Position numbers and translations under genes: made by a program. Positions 16,052 through 26,046 of a stretch of DNA of 26,046 nucleotides are shown in pieces; position 1 is the stretch's first letter; each line of letters begins with the position of its first letter. Source of the stretch: an uncultured Anaerococcus sp. (GTDB lineage: Bacteria > Bacillota > Clostridia > Tissierellales > Peptoniphilaceae); the NCBI RefSeq assembly GCF_943912825.1, contig NZ_CALTUX010000029.1:1-26046 (forward strand). The letters are read 5' to 3'. The notes under the pieces are model-generated. The model was not told where the DNA came from and did not search any database. It was given only the letters and a program-made list of their open reading frames with translations.

Positions 16052-16900
16052 ATGAAATTAAAGATAATTACTGGTTTATCGGGTTCAGGTAAAACAACAG
16101 CCCTTAGGGCTTATGAAGATATGGGCTATTATGCTATGGACAACACTCCATCATACCTAGTTCAGAAATTTATAGAATTAAATAATAATCAAGAAAAGCC
16201 AATAGAAAAAATGGCGGTTGTAATTGATTTTAGGTCATTTTCTATAGACAATAATATCTATGAATCAATCAAAGATCTAAAAAAGGCCAATGAAGATACA
16301 GAAATTATCTTTATTTATTGCAATGATGAAATTATTCAAAAAAGATATAACGAACTTAGAAGGCCCCACCCACTTGGAGAATTTGGTAGCGTAACAGATG
16401 GACTAGATAAGGAAAAAGCTCTCCTAAAACCTATTAGGGAAATATCTGATACTATAATAGATACTACCAATTATAAGATAGCAGAGCTTAGGTCTGTTAT
16501 AGAAAATTCTTTAGATAAAAAGTCAAAAATGATTGTAAATCTCATATCATTTGGTTTTAAATACGGGATTAGTTCTGATTTTGACTTTGTATTTGACGTA
16601 AGATTTGTCCCAAATCCTTTTTATGTAGATGAGCTTAAGCCATTAAATGGCACTAATGAGCCCTTAGCAGCTTATCTAGATCAATTTGATATTATCAAGG
16701 ATTTTGAAGAAAAGGCCTATGATATGCTCATATCGCTTTTGCCTGATTTTCAAAAGCAGGGCAAAAATATACTTACCATAGGATTTGGGTGTACAGGTGG
16801 CAAGCATAGGTCTGTCTATATGGTAGAGAAAATGTATGAAAGAATGAAAGATGATGATTATATATTAATTAAGAGACATAGAGAAAAGGATAAGTGGTAA
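16052..16900 (+). CDS. rapZ: Nucleotide-binding RNase adapter RapZ/YvcJ
   Basis: P-loop protein; in Enterobacteria it guides RNase E to the GlmZ small RNA, while in Gram-positives (YvcJ) its role is less clear and touches cell-wall or competence control. Walker A GLSGSGKT (8-15); RRPHPL (103-108); the conserved C-terminal blocks SFGFKYG (166-172), FDVRFVPNPF (181-190), LKPLNGTN and IGFGCTGGKHRSV (243-255). At 282 aa it is full length. It starts directly after the murB stop. The murB-rapZ-whiA order is a standard Firmicutes cluster. Confidence 0.94.
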   Translation: MKLKIITGLSGSGKTTALRAYEDMGYYAMDNTPSYLVQKFIELNNNQEKPIEKMAVVIDFRSFSIDNNIYESIKDLKKANEDTEIIFIYCNDEIIQKRYNELRRPHPLGEFGSVTDGLDKEKALLKPIREISDTIIDTTNYKIAELRSVIENSLDKKSKMIVNLISFGFKYGISSDFDFVFDVRFVPNPFYVDELKPLNGTNEPLAAYLDQFDIIKDFEEKAYDMLISLLPDFQKQGKNILTIGFGCTGGKHRSVYMVEKMYERMKDDDYILIKRHREKDKW

Positions 16901-16901
16901 G

Positions 16902-17618
16902 ATGAGATATTTAAAAAGATTAGACCTAGAAAATATACAAAATGCGAGAGATATGGGAGGGGTAGCAACCCTAGATAAGAAAGCTACAGCTTGGCATAAG
17001 ATAATTAGATCTGCAAGCCTTGATGATGTAAAAGAAGTTGATATAAAAGCCCTAAAGGACTTAAATATTACAACTATCATAGATTTAAGAAGAGAAAATG
17101 AACTTAAGCTTGATACACCAAGCCATAAGCTAATTAAGGAAAATTTCGACTTCCATCACATATCACTAGCTCCAGATAAGGAATTTAGACAAGAAGAAAT
17201 AGATAAAATAATCTCAGGAAAGATGACGGTAGGCCAATCTTATAGAAATCTCATAGATCATTTTGTGGCTGTTAAAGAAATCATGGAAGTAATAGCAAAT
17301 GCTGAAGGGTCAGTTCTATATCATTGCCAGGAGGGAAAGGATAGGACAGGAATTATTTCGATGATTATCCTAGGCCTTGCCAATGCCTACAGGGGAGATA
17401 TCATAGCTGATTATGAAGTATCATCAGCTCATCTTGGCTATATCGAAAGATATGGAGAAGACGAACCATACTCAGTATTTAGGATTACAGACCCATATTA
17501 CATGAAAGAAGCTTACGACTATGTAGTTAAAAAATACGGTACCTTTGAGGACTATCTAGCCTATGCTAAGGTAGATAGCAAGACTATCCAAGTAATCAAG
17601 GATAAGATAGTAGAATAA
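16902..17618 (+). CDS. Protein-tyrosine phosphatase, PF13350-like
   Basis: A 238-aa cytosolic protein with the cysteine phosphatase loop HCQEGKDRTG (141-150): nucleophile Cys142 and phosphate-binding Arg148. The N-terminal NARDMGG (14-20), the RSASLDDV segment and IIDLRRENE (59-67) fit the Y_phosphatase3 family, whose members act on phosphotyrosine or phosphoinositides. The true substrate is not readable from sequence. No signal peptide is seen. It sits 1 nt after rapZ and 1 nt before whiA, at the place where yvcK is often found, so it is probably co-transcribed with them. A role in cell-wall or carbon control is inferred from neighbours only. Confidence 0.85.
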   Translation: MRYLKRLDLENIQNARDMGGVATLDKKATAWHKIIRSASLDDVKEVDIKALKDLNITTIIDLRRENELKLDTPSHKLIKENFDFHHISLAPDKEFRQEEIDKIISGKMTVGQSYRNLIDHFVAVKEIMEVIANAEGSVLYHCQEGKDRTGIISMIILGLANAYRGDIIADYEVSSAHLGYIERYGEDEPYSVFRITDPYYMKEAYDYVVKKYGTFEDYLAYAKVDSKTIQVIKDKIVE

Positions 17619-17619
17619 G

Positions 17620-18522
17620 ATGAGTTTTTCCCAAAGATGCAAGAAAGAGGTCCTCAAAAAAGAAGCTCTTGACCTAAAGGGTGAGCTTATAAGTTTGATA
17701 CATTTTATAGGCTCGATTAGGATTTCTGAAGGAAAGCTAAATGTGATTTTCAAGACAGATTCAAATGGAGAGGCTAGATATATTTATAAGCTAGTAGCTG
17801 ATCTTTATGGATATTCGCCAACTTTTGAAATCCAAGACAACCCTGACAAGAAAAATAATAGGGACTATGTAATAATTGTTGAAGATAGCGATGTTTCTGA
17901 TAAATTAGTGGGCCTAATGGCTGAAGGCTTTATAGAAAATTTTCAGGATATAGAAGATGTAAGGCTTGATGAAATAAAGAGTTTTTTAAAGATTGCCTTT
18001 ATCTTTAGAGGCTCTGTCAATGACCCACAAAGAGGCTATAATCTTGAGATAGTCTCAAAGGATGAAAATGAAGCAAGGCTCTTAAAGGAATCCATGGATA
18101 CCTTTAGTCTCAATTCAAAATTATCAACAAGAAATGACTACTATATAGTCTATCTAAAGGATTCTGACAAGATTTCTGATTTTCTTGCCATAATTGGTGC
18201 TACAAAATCCTTATTTGAGCTTGAAAATGTAAGGGCCATCAAGTCGCTAAGAAATGATATTAACAGAGTAAATAATTTTGATAATGCAAATATCGATAGG
18301 ACTGTAAAGGCTGCGGCTAACCAGCTTACAGCCATAAACAAGGTAAAGGATGCAGGAGTCTTTGAAGACTTAGATGACCTTAGCAAAAAGCTTGCCAATC
18401 TAAGACTAGACAACCCATACCTATCATTAGAAGAGCTTGGGGAGATGATAAATCCGCCCCTATCCAAGGCCAAGGTCAACTATAGACTTCAAAAATTTAT
18501 CAAAATAGCAAAGGATTTGTAA
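17620..18522 (+). CDS. whiA: DNA-binding protein WhiA
   Basis: WhiA is a sporulation regulator in actinobacteria and affects division and chromosome segregation in Firmicutes. The N-terminal half is related to LAGLIDADG homing endonucleases but lacks the nuclease function: MSFSQRCKKEV, FIGSIRI and FIFRGSVNDPQRGYNLEI (127-144). A C-terminal helix-turn-helix (about 260-298) includes LRLDNPYLSLEELGE and LSKAKVNYRLQK. At 300 aa it is typical. Gap to the upstream phosphatase is 1 nt. The stop codon is part of a terminator hairpin. Confidence 0.94.
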   Translation: MSFSQRCKKEVLKKEALDLKGELISLIHFIGSIRISEGKLNVIFKTDSNGEARYIYKLVADLYGYSPTFEIQDNPDKKNNRDYVIIVEDSDVSDKLVGLMAEGFIENFQDIEDVRLDEIKSFLKIAFIFRGSVNDPQRGYNLEIVSKDENEARLLKESMDTFSLNSKLSTRNDYYIVYLKDSDKISDFLAIIGATKSLFELENVRAIKSLRNDINRVNNFDNANIDRTVKAAANQLTAINKVKDAGVFEDLDDLSKKLANLRLDNPYLSLEELGEMINPPLSKAKVNYRLQKFIKIAKDL

Positions 18523-18542
18523 ATACTTACAAATCTTTTTTT
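18511..18542 (+). terminator. Intrinsic terminator overlapping whiA stop, before dnaE
   Basis: A 9-bp perfect stem (GATTTGTAA at 18514-18522 with TTACAAATC at 18527-18535) has a 4-nt loop ATAC and a tail of seven T (18536-18542). The whiA TAA is the last three bases of the left arm. The dnaE Shine-Dalgarno GAAAGGA follows at once (18543). Confidence 0.88.
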
Positions 18543-18553
18543 GAAAGGAAATT

Positions 18554-21500
18554 ATGACTACAAAATTTACCCACCTCCACCTACATACTGAATATTCCCT
18601 CCTAGATGGCTACTCAAGGATAGATAAACTTCTTGATAAGTGCATTGACCTAGGGATGGATTCGGTTGCCATAACTGACCATGGTTCTATGTATGGGGTT
18701 ATAGAATTTTATAAACAAGCCACAAAAAAGGGAATAAAGCCAATCATAGGTTGTGAGGTTTATGTATCAGAAAAAGACCACAAGATAAAAGACCCTACTA
18801 ATAAACGTTATTACCATCTTATACTTTTGGCAGAAAATGAGACTGGTTATAAGAATTTGGTCAAAATTGTATCAGAAGCCTATGTAAATGGTTTTTATTA
18901 CAAGCCTAGGGTAAGCTTTGATTTTATAAAGGACCACACAGAAGGTCTTATAGCCCTTTCAGCCTGTCTAAATGGGGAAGTTAATCAAAGAATTCTAGAA
19001 AATGATATGGAAGCAGCTCTAAGCACTGCAAAAAAATATGAAGATGCTTTTGGAAAGGGTAATTACTTCCTAGAAATTCAAGACCACGGCATCCCTGAAC
19101 AAAGACAGGTCAATAAAGGAGTTGCTTATCTTCATAGGAAACTAGGCATAGAAATGGTAGCAACCAATGATGTCCACTATATAGAAAGGGAAGACTCCTA
19201 CCTTCAAGATGTCCTTTTATGTATCCAAACAGGCGCCTTGGTTAAAGATGAAGATAGGATGAGGATGCCTAATAGGGAGTTTTACCTAAAAGACCCAGCA
19301 ACCATGGCAGAAATTTTTAAAGACTATGAAAGAGCTGTAGAAAATACTACAAAGATTGCCGATAGGTGTAAGCTTGAAATAAAATTCCACGAGCCTCATC
19401 TTCCTTATTACACCAAACTTCCTGATGGCCTTAGCAATCTTGACTATCTAAAACTTTTGGTAAACCAAGGTATAAGCAAAAAATATAAAAATCCTACAAG
19501 TGAAATCATAGAGAGAGTTAAAAAAGAAATTGAAGTTATAAACTCAATGGGCTATGTGGATTATTTTCTAATTGTTTGGGATTTTGTAAATTACGCTAGA
19601 AATAACGACATAGCAGTGGGCCCTGGTAGGGGGTCTGCAGCAGGATCTATCGTATCCTATGCCCTTGATATAACACAAATTGACCCGATTAAATATAACC
19701 TAATCTTTGAAAGATTCCTAAATCCAGAAAGGGTATCTATGCCTGATATAGATATAGACTTTGACTATGTTCTTAGGGATAAGGTAGTTGAATATGTAAA
19801 TGACCTCTATGGCAGAGATCATGTTTCACAAATCATAACCTTTGGAAGGATGCAGGCAAGAAATGCAATAAGAGATGTGGGTAGAGTATTGGATATAGCA
19901 TATGGCAAGGTAGATACTATAGCTAAACAAATTCCAGCTACAATTGGCATGACCATAGATAAGGCTCTGGCAGAATCTGATAGCTTTAGGGCATCCTACC
20001 ACAAGGATGCAGAAAGCAAGAGGCTAATTGATACAGCTAGGAAATTAGAAGGCCTTCCTCGCCATACATCAATCCATGCGGCAGGAGTTGTTATTTCTAA
20101 AGACCCGCTCACAGAAATAATTCCCCTAGCCTTATCAAATGACCTAGTAGTAACCCAGTTTGATATGACAGAGATAGAGGAGCTTGGTCTTTTAAAGATG
20201 GACTTTCTTGGTCTAAGAAACCTCACAGTTATAAAAGATACTATAAAAGATATAAAGAAAAACTACGGCGTTAATATAGATATAGAAAATATTGATGTAA
20301 ATGATAAAAATGTCATCAAACAATTTAACAAAGCCCAGACCATAGGCCTCTTTCAGTTTGAATCTGCAGGAATGAGGGCCTTCCTTAAAAACCTCAAACC
20401 AACAGTATTTGATGATCTTATAGCTGCAAACTCCCTCTTTAGGCCAGGGCCAATGGATGAGATTCCTAAATATATCCATAACAAAAATAATCCAGAAGAT
20501 GTAAGCTTCCTTGATGAAAAATTAAGGCCAATCCTAGGGGTGACCTACGGAATAATCGTCTACCAAGAGCAAGTAATGCAGATAGTTCAACAGCTTGCAG
20601 GCTATTCGCTTGGAGAAGCTGATAACCTAAGACGAGCCATGTCTAAGAAGAAGATGAGCGTTATGGAAGAAAATAGGGATATTTTTATAAATGGCAAGGT
20701 TGATGAAGATGGGCAAATCCTAATACCAGGAGCTATTAGAAATGGAGTTGACAAGAAGGCAGCCAATACAATTTATGATGAAATGATATCTTTTGCTAAA
20801 TATGCCTTTAACAAGTCTCACTCAGCAGCCTACTCTCTTGTAGCTGTTCAAACGGCTTATCTTAAGCACTATTATCCTGAAGAATACATGGCCAATCTTA
20901 TTTCTTCAGTGATGGACCAATCATCAAAGCTATACTTATATGTATCAGAAACTAAAAGGCTCGGTATTGAAGTCCTAGCCCCTGATATAAATAAATCCTA
21001 CGGGCCATTTGAAGTAGCAGATAAAAAGATTATATTTGGCCTATCAGGGATTAAAAATCTTGGAGCCAACCTCATAGCTGCGATTATTAAGGCAAGAGAG
21101 GCTGGTGGAGAATTTATAAACTTCAAAAATTTCCTAGAAAGAGTTGAAGATGTAGACTCAAGGGCCCTTAACAAAAAAGGAATTGAATCTTTAATCAAAG
21201 CAGGTGCTTTTGATAGCCTAGGCTATACTAGGTCATCCCTTATGGCAATCTATGAAAAAGCCATAGCTACGGTCCATGATAATAATAAAATAAATGTGAC
21301 AGGCCAAATTAATCTCTTAGATATGGCAGGAGATGTTGATACTAGGGATATAGACATGCCAAATATTGCAGAATATCCTAAAAATATAAAACTTAAATTG
21401 GAAAAGGAAGTCTTGGGTTTTTATATATCAGAACATCCTCTAAGTGAAAATGCAGAGGCCCTTGAAAACATAGTGAATTTTACCACTGACTACAGGGAAA

Positions 21501-22000
21501 ATTTTGATGATAGACAAATGGCAAGGCTTGATGGAAAATATGTTACAATGGCAGGTATCCTAAATAATAAAAAGGAACTGACAACCAAAAAAAGAGATCT
21601 TATGGCCTTTGCTTCCTTAGAGGATATGTATGGAAATATTGAAATGGTTATATTTCCATCAACTTATAAGCAGTATAGGAATCTCATCGAAGATGATAAT
21701 GTACTAATAGTTAAAGGTAAATTGCAAACTGATGAAAGTGATGTAAAATTATTAGCGAGTGAATTTATTGACATAAAAAAAACAAATTTGTCAACTTTAT
21801 ACTTAAAAATGAATTTTATAGAGTATAATGAAATTAAAGGCTTAATTCTAAGCCACAAGGGAAACAATCCTGTAAAAATATATTTTGAAGATAAGAAGAA
21901 GTTAGTAAGCCTTGATTCTAAATTACATTTTGAAATCAATGATGCAAATATAAAAATTTTGGAAGACAGGCTTGGAAAAGAAAATGTTAAGGTCAAATAA
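18554..22000 (+). CDS. dnaE: DNA polymerase III alpha subunit, DnaE type
   Basis: Replicative-type C-family polymerase. The N-terminal PHP domain opens with HLHLHTEYSLLDG (7-19) and has ITDHGSMYG, GCEVYV, YHLILLAEN, SACLNGEV and TNDVHY, so its metal site looks complete. The polymerase core has VGPGRGSAAGSIVSY, PDIDIDFD with Asp398 and Asp400, and KMDFLGLRNL with Asp550, the three catalytic acids. A helix-hairpin-helix region follows, then an OB fold (about 995-1075). At 1148 aa it is of normal DnaE1 length and is not PolC. The only non-coding DNA upstream is 31 nt filled by a terminator, so transcription must read through or start inside whiA. dnaE-pfkA-pyk is a common clostridial order. Confidence 0.96.
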   Translation: MTTKFTHLHLHTEYSLLDGYSRIDKLLDKCIDLGMDSVAITDHGSMYGVIEFYKQATKKGIKPIIGCEVYVSEKDHKIKDPTNKRYYHLILLAENETGYKNLVKIVSEAYVNGFYYKPRVSFDFIKDHTEGLIALSACLNGEVNQRILENDMEAALSTAKKYEDAFGKGNYFLEIQDHGIPEQRQVNKGVAYLHRKLGIEMVATNDVHYIEREDSYLQDVLLCIQTGALVKDEDRMRMPNREFYLKDPATMAEIFKDYERAVENTTKIADRCKLEIKFHEPHLPYYTKLPDGLSNLDYLKLLVNQGISKKYKNPTSEIIERVKKEIEVINSMGYVDYFLIVWDFVNYARNNDIAVGPGRGSAAGSIVSYALDITQIDPIKYNLIFERFLNPERVSMPDIDIDFDYVLRDKVVEYVNDLYGRDHVSQIITFGRMQARNAIRDVGRVLDIAYGKVDTIAKQIPATIGMTIDKALAESDSFRASYHKDAESKRLIDTARKLEGLPRHTSIHAAGVVISKDPLTEIIPLALSNDLVVTQFDMTEIEELGLLKMDFLGLRNLTVIKDTIKDIKKNYGVNIDIENIDVNDKNVIKQFNKAQTIGLFQFESAGMRAFLKNLKPTVFDDLIAANSLFRPGPMDEIPKYIHNKNNPEDVSFLDEKLRPILGVTYGIIVYQEQVMQIVQQLAGYSLGEADNLRRAMSKKKMSVMEENRDIFINGKVDEDGQILIPGAIRNGVDKKAANTIYDEMISFAKYAFNKSHSAAYSLVAVQTAYLKHYYPEEYMANLISSVMDQSSKLYLYVSETKRLGIEVLAPDINKSYGPFEVADKKIIFGLSGIKNLGANLIAAIIKAREAGGEFINFKNFLERVEDVDSRALNKKGIESLIKAGAFDSLGYTRSSLMAIYEKAIATVHDNNKINVTGQINLLDMAGDVDTRDIDMPNIAEYPKNIKLKLEKEVLGFYISEHPLSENAEALENIVNFTTDYRENFDDRQMARLDGKYVTMAGILNNKKELTTKKRDLMAFASLEDMYGNIEMVIFPSTYKQYRNLIEDDNVLIVKGKLQTDESDVKLLASEFIDIKKTNLSTLYLKMNFIEYNEIKGLILSHKGNNPVKIYFEDKKKLVSLDSKLHFEINDANIKILEDRLGKENVKVK

Positions 22001-22009
22001 GGAGTTATA

Positions 22010-22969
22010 ATGAAGACAATAGGTATACTTACAAGTGGTGGCGACGCACCAGGCATGAACTCTGCCATAAGAGGTGCTGTAAGAACCGCATTAAATAAGT
22101 CCATGAGGATAAAGGGTGTAAGAAATGGCTATGATGGTCTTATGAAAGGCGATATTTATGAAATGAATATCTCATCAGTAGCTGATATCATCCACAAGGG
22201 TGGTACCATTCTTGGAACTGCAAGAAGCCTTGAATTTACTACACCAGAAGGCCAAAAAAGAGGGGCTCAAATCCTAGCAGACTATGGTATTGAAGGCCTA
22301 ATAGTAATCGGTGGTGACGGATCCTTTAAGGGAGCAAAAGCCCTATCAGATCTTGGAATAAAGACAGTAGGAATCCCAGGAACCATCGACAATGACATGG
22401 GCTATACTGATTACACAATAGGATTTTTTACAGCTATAGAAACTGTATCTGATGCCATAGGTAAGCTTAGAGATACATCAAGCTCACATGGTAGAGCCGT
22501 AGTAATAGAAGTAATGGGCCGCCATTGTGGAGACCTAGCCCTATTTTCAGGTCTAGCTGGAGGAGCTGAATCAATAATTGTTCCAGAACATGAATTTTCA
22601 ATCAATGAAATAATTGCCAAGATGGAACATGGTAGAAAAAGAGGAAAGCTACACCACCTAATAACCCTAGCAGAAGGTGTAGGCGATCCATATGCCCTAG
22701 CCGATGAGCTTGAAGAAAAAACAGGCATAGAAACAAAGGTAACAGTTCTAGGTCACGTCCAAAGAGGTGGTTCACCATCTGCAGTTGATAGATTACTTGG
22801 ATCATCAATGGGAGCTCGTGCCGTAGAATTATTATCAGAAGAGCAAACAAACCTAGCCATAGGTTATAGAAATGGAAAATTAATAGAAGTAAGTATAGAC
22901 GAAGCAACATCAGTTAAGTCAACCTTCCCAGAAGATCTTTACGACTTAGCAAATAGCTTGTCAAGATAG
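22010..22969 (+). CDS. pfkA: ATP-dependent 6-phosphofructokinase
   Basis: Commits fructose 6-phosphate to glycolysis. Motifs: GGDAPGMN (10-17), GTILGTARS (65-73), GGDGS (101-105), GTIDND (124-129) with catalytic Asp127, EVMGRHCGDLAL (167-178) and GHVQRGGSPSAVDR (248-261). Gly104 and Gly124 mark the ATP-using form rather than the pyrophosphate form. Residues of the ADP/PEP effector site of the bacterial enzyme (Arg21, Arg25, Asp59, Arg154, Arg211, Lys213 and His215) are in place, so allosteric control is likely. The 319-aa length is typical. The ribosome-binding site AAGGAG overlaps the end of dnaE; pyk starts 9 nt after. Confidence 0.96.
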   Translation: MKTIGILTSGGDAPGMNSAIRGAVRTALNKSMRIKGVRNGYDGLMKGDIYEMNISSVADIIHKGGTILGTARSLEFTTPEGQKRGAQILADYGIEGLIVIGGDGSFKGAKALSDLGIKTVGIPGTIDNDMGYTDYTIGFFTAIETVSDAIGKLRDTSSSHGRAVVIEVMGRHCGDLALFSGLAGGAESIIVPEHEFSINEIIAKMEHGRKRGKLHHLITLAEGVGDPYALADELEEKTGIETKVTVLGHVQRGGSPSAVDRLLGSSMGARAVELLSEEQTNLAIGYRNGKLIEVSIDEATSVKSTFPEDLYDLANSLSR

Positions 22970-22978
22970 GAGTTAATA

Positions 22979-24750
22979 ATGCAACCAGAAATTTTAAAGA
23001 AAACCAAAATAGTTTGTACAATAGGACCATCAAGTGAAAAACCAGAGGTTCTTGAAGAGTTAATCAAAAATGGAATGAACGTCGCAAGACTAAACTTCTC
23101 TCATGGAAGCCATGAAGAACATTTAGAAAAAATCAAGACAATCAAGAGATTAAGAAGAAAATTAAATGCACCAATAGCAATCATGCTAGATACAAAGGGA
23201 CCAGAAATAAGAACTGGAAACTATGATGTAAAAGAAATCTTCCTAAAACCTGATGATATCTTCACCCTAACAACAAGAGACGTAATGGGTAACCAAAATA
23301 TAGTATCAGTATCTCACAAGGGTCTACCACAAGATGTTAAAGTTGGTAGTGAAATCTACATAGACGATGGTCTAGTACAACTTGAAGTAATCGAAATAAA
23401 AGATGGCACAGATGTTGTATGTAGAGTTCAAAACAACGGCGTTCTATCAAACCACAAGGGAGTAAACCTACCAGGTTCAAAAACAAACCTTCCATCAATA
23501 ACACCAAAAGACGTTGATGATATCAAATTTGGTATAGAAAATGGAATCGACCTAATCGCAGCATCATTTGTACGTAAAAAAGAAGACGTATATGATATAA
23601 GAAAAGTCCTAGAAGACCACGGTGGAGAAAACATCAAAATCATCTCTAAGATAGAATCTCAAGAAGGTGTAGACAATATCGAAGAAATAATCGAAGCATC
23701 TGACGGAATCATGGTAGCAAGGGGAGACTTAGGTATAGAAATCAAAACTGAGCTAATCCCAATGGTACAAAAAGACATCATAAGAAGATGTAATGCAGCT
23801 GCAAAACCAGTAATAACTGCAACACAAATGCTAGATTCAATGATAAGAAATCCAAGACCAACCAGAGCAGAAACAACAGACGTAGCAAACGCCATCATAG
23901 ACGGAACAGACTGTGTAATGCTATCAGGTGAAACAGCAGGCGGAAAATATCCAGTAAATGCAGTAAAAACAATGAGAGATATCTGTATCACAACAGAATT
24001 ATCAGATGACTTCATCGAAAAAGTATACAACACCAAGGTAGAATCTAGAAGAAATACAACCAACTCAATAGCAAGATCAACATGTCAAATAGCAAGAGAA
24101 CTAGATGCAAGAGCAATAATCTCATGTACATCAAGTGGTAATACATCAAGAATAATCTCAAAATTCAGACCTAGAACAAATATAATTGCCGCAACAACAA
24201 CAGACAGAGTAGCAAGACAACTATCAGTAGTATGGGGCGTATATCCACTAGTAATCCAAGAAGCTCACGAAACAGATGAACTAATCGAAAGAGCAATAGT
24301 AGGCGGCCTAGCAGAAGGCTACCTAGAAGAAGGTGACCTAACAGTAGTAACAGCAGGAGTACCACTAGGTGTAAGTGGATCATCAAACCTAATAAAAGTT
24401 CACGTAATAGGTGATATCATCACATCAGGAACAGGAATAGGTGCTAAATCTGTATCAGGAAAAGTAGTAATCGGTTCAACAAGAAAAGAACTAGAACACA
24501 AATTTGAAGATGGAGATATCATAGTAGCCAAATTCACAGATTCAGACATCACAGAATTCATCGAAAAAGCATCAGCAGTAGTCACAGAAACAGGCGGACT
24601 AACAAGCCATACAGCAGTAGCTGCGGTACACTTTGGAATCCCAGCAGTAGTAGGTGCAGCAAATGCTCAAAGCCTAATGGAAGATGGTCAAATAATCACA
24701 GTAGATCCAATAGGTGGAGTAATCTACAGCGGAGAAACAAAAGTAATATA

Positions 24751-24751
<1 letters not shown>
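22979..24751 (+). CDS. pyk: Pyruvate kinase with C-terminal PEP-utiliser-like domain
   Basis: Makes pyruvate and ATP from phosphoenolpyruvate at the end of glycolysis. Motifs: KIVCTIGPSS (10-19), MLDTKGPEIRTG (69-80), KIESQEGVDN (224-233) with catalytic Lys224 and metal ligand Glu226, ARGDLGIE (247-254), and ITATQMLDSM. After the usual end near 480, an extra domain (about 485-590) has GGLTSHTAVAA with His544, like the swivelling domain of PEP synthase; this 590-aa layout is typical of Bacillus/Clostridia enzymes. Ribosome-binding site TAGGAG at about 22967. Codons end mostly in A or C, unlike genes further left, which may reflect high expression. The stop overlaps the next start (TAATG). Confidence 0.96.

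Positions 24752-26046
<1,295 letters not shown>

Noticed and set aside
22415..22440. Apparent loss of the conserved Asp in the PfkA GFDTA block (GFFTA here)
   Set aside because: The E. coli enzyme also has GFFTA and is active, so this is a normal variant.

Overview
This window reads as an ordinary housekeeping stretch of a low-GC Gram-positive (Firmicutes) chromosome. GC is roughly one third by eye, there are many AGA/AGG and ATA codons, and strong AGGAGG-type ribosome-binding sites. The gene set (PASTA kinase PrkC with phosphatase PrpC, WhiA, a pyruvate kinase with an extra C-terminal phosphotransfer-like domain, a zinc-type L28) points to Clostridia or Tissierellia. The overall look suggests the Anaerococcus/Peptoniphilus group; this is an inference from gene content, not a proven assignment. 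Genes are packed almost end to end, and all but one (rpmB) lie on the + strand. No gene-free stretch exceeds 300 bases.

Layout. (1) 1-2140: the end of rpmF (L32) with a terminator, then plsX-acpP-rnc, linking phospholipid/fatty-acid synthesis with RNase III. (2) 2133-6711: a radical SAM protein and the chromosome-condensation ATPase smc. The smc frame has no ATG, GTG or TTG before its Walker A motif and appears to start at an ATT codon behind a good Shine-Dalgarno sequence. (3) 6784-14701: def-fmt-rsmB-rlmN-prpC-prkC-rsgA-rpe, a translation-initiation/rRNA-modification/signalling operon that ends in an intrinsic terminator. (4) 14702-15148: a palindrome-rich convergent terminator zone, rpmB on the minus strand with its own promoter, and a short divergent intergenic gap. 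(5) 15149-18542: murB-rapZ-tyrosine phosphatase-whiA, ending in a terminator that includes the whiA stop codon. (6) 18554-25992: dnaE-pfkA-pyk-rlmD, joining replication with the two key irreversible steps of glycolysis. A further gene appears to begin at the right edge.

How the genes work together. Def and Fmt handle the formyl group on initiator Met at opposite ends of translation. RsmB, RlmN and RlmD modify rRNA, RsgA matures the 30S subunit, and RNase III processes rRNA. PrpC and PrkC form a reversible Ser/Thr phosphorylation pair that senses cell wall and commonly acts on RsgA and other translation factors. MurB supplies peptidoglycan precursor. PfkA and Pyk set glycolytic flux. Many junctions overlap by exactly 8 nt, which suggests translational coupling.

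I found no mobile element, CRISPR array, phage gene, tRNA, rRNA, riboswitch or obvious new defence or metabolic system. The items most worth a second look are the smc ATT start, the tyrosine phosphatase lying between rapZ and whiA where yvcK is often found, the stacked palindromes between rpe and rpmB, and the terminator squeezed between whiA and dnaE.
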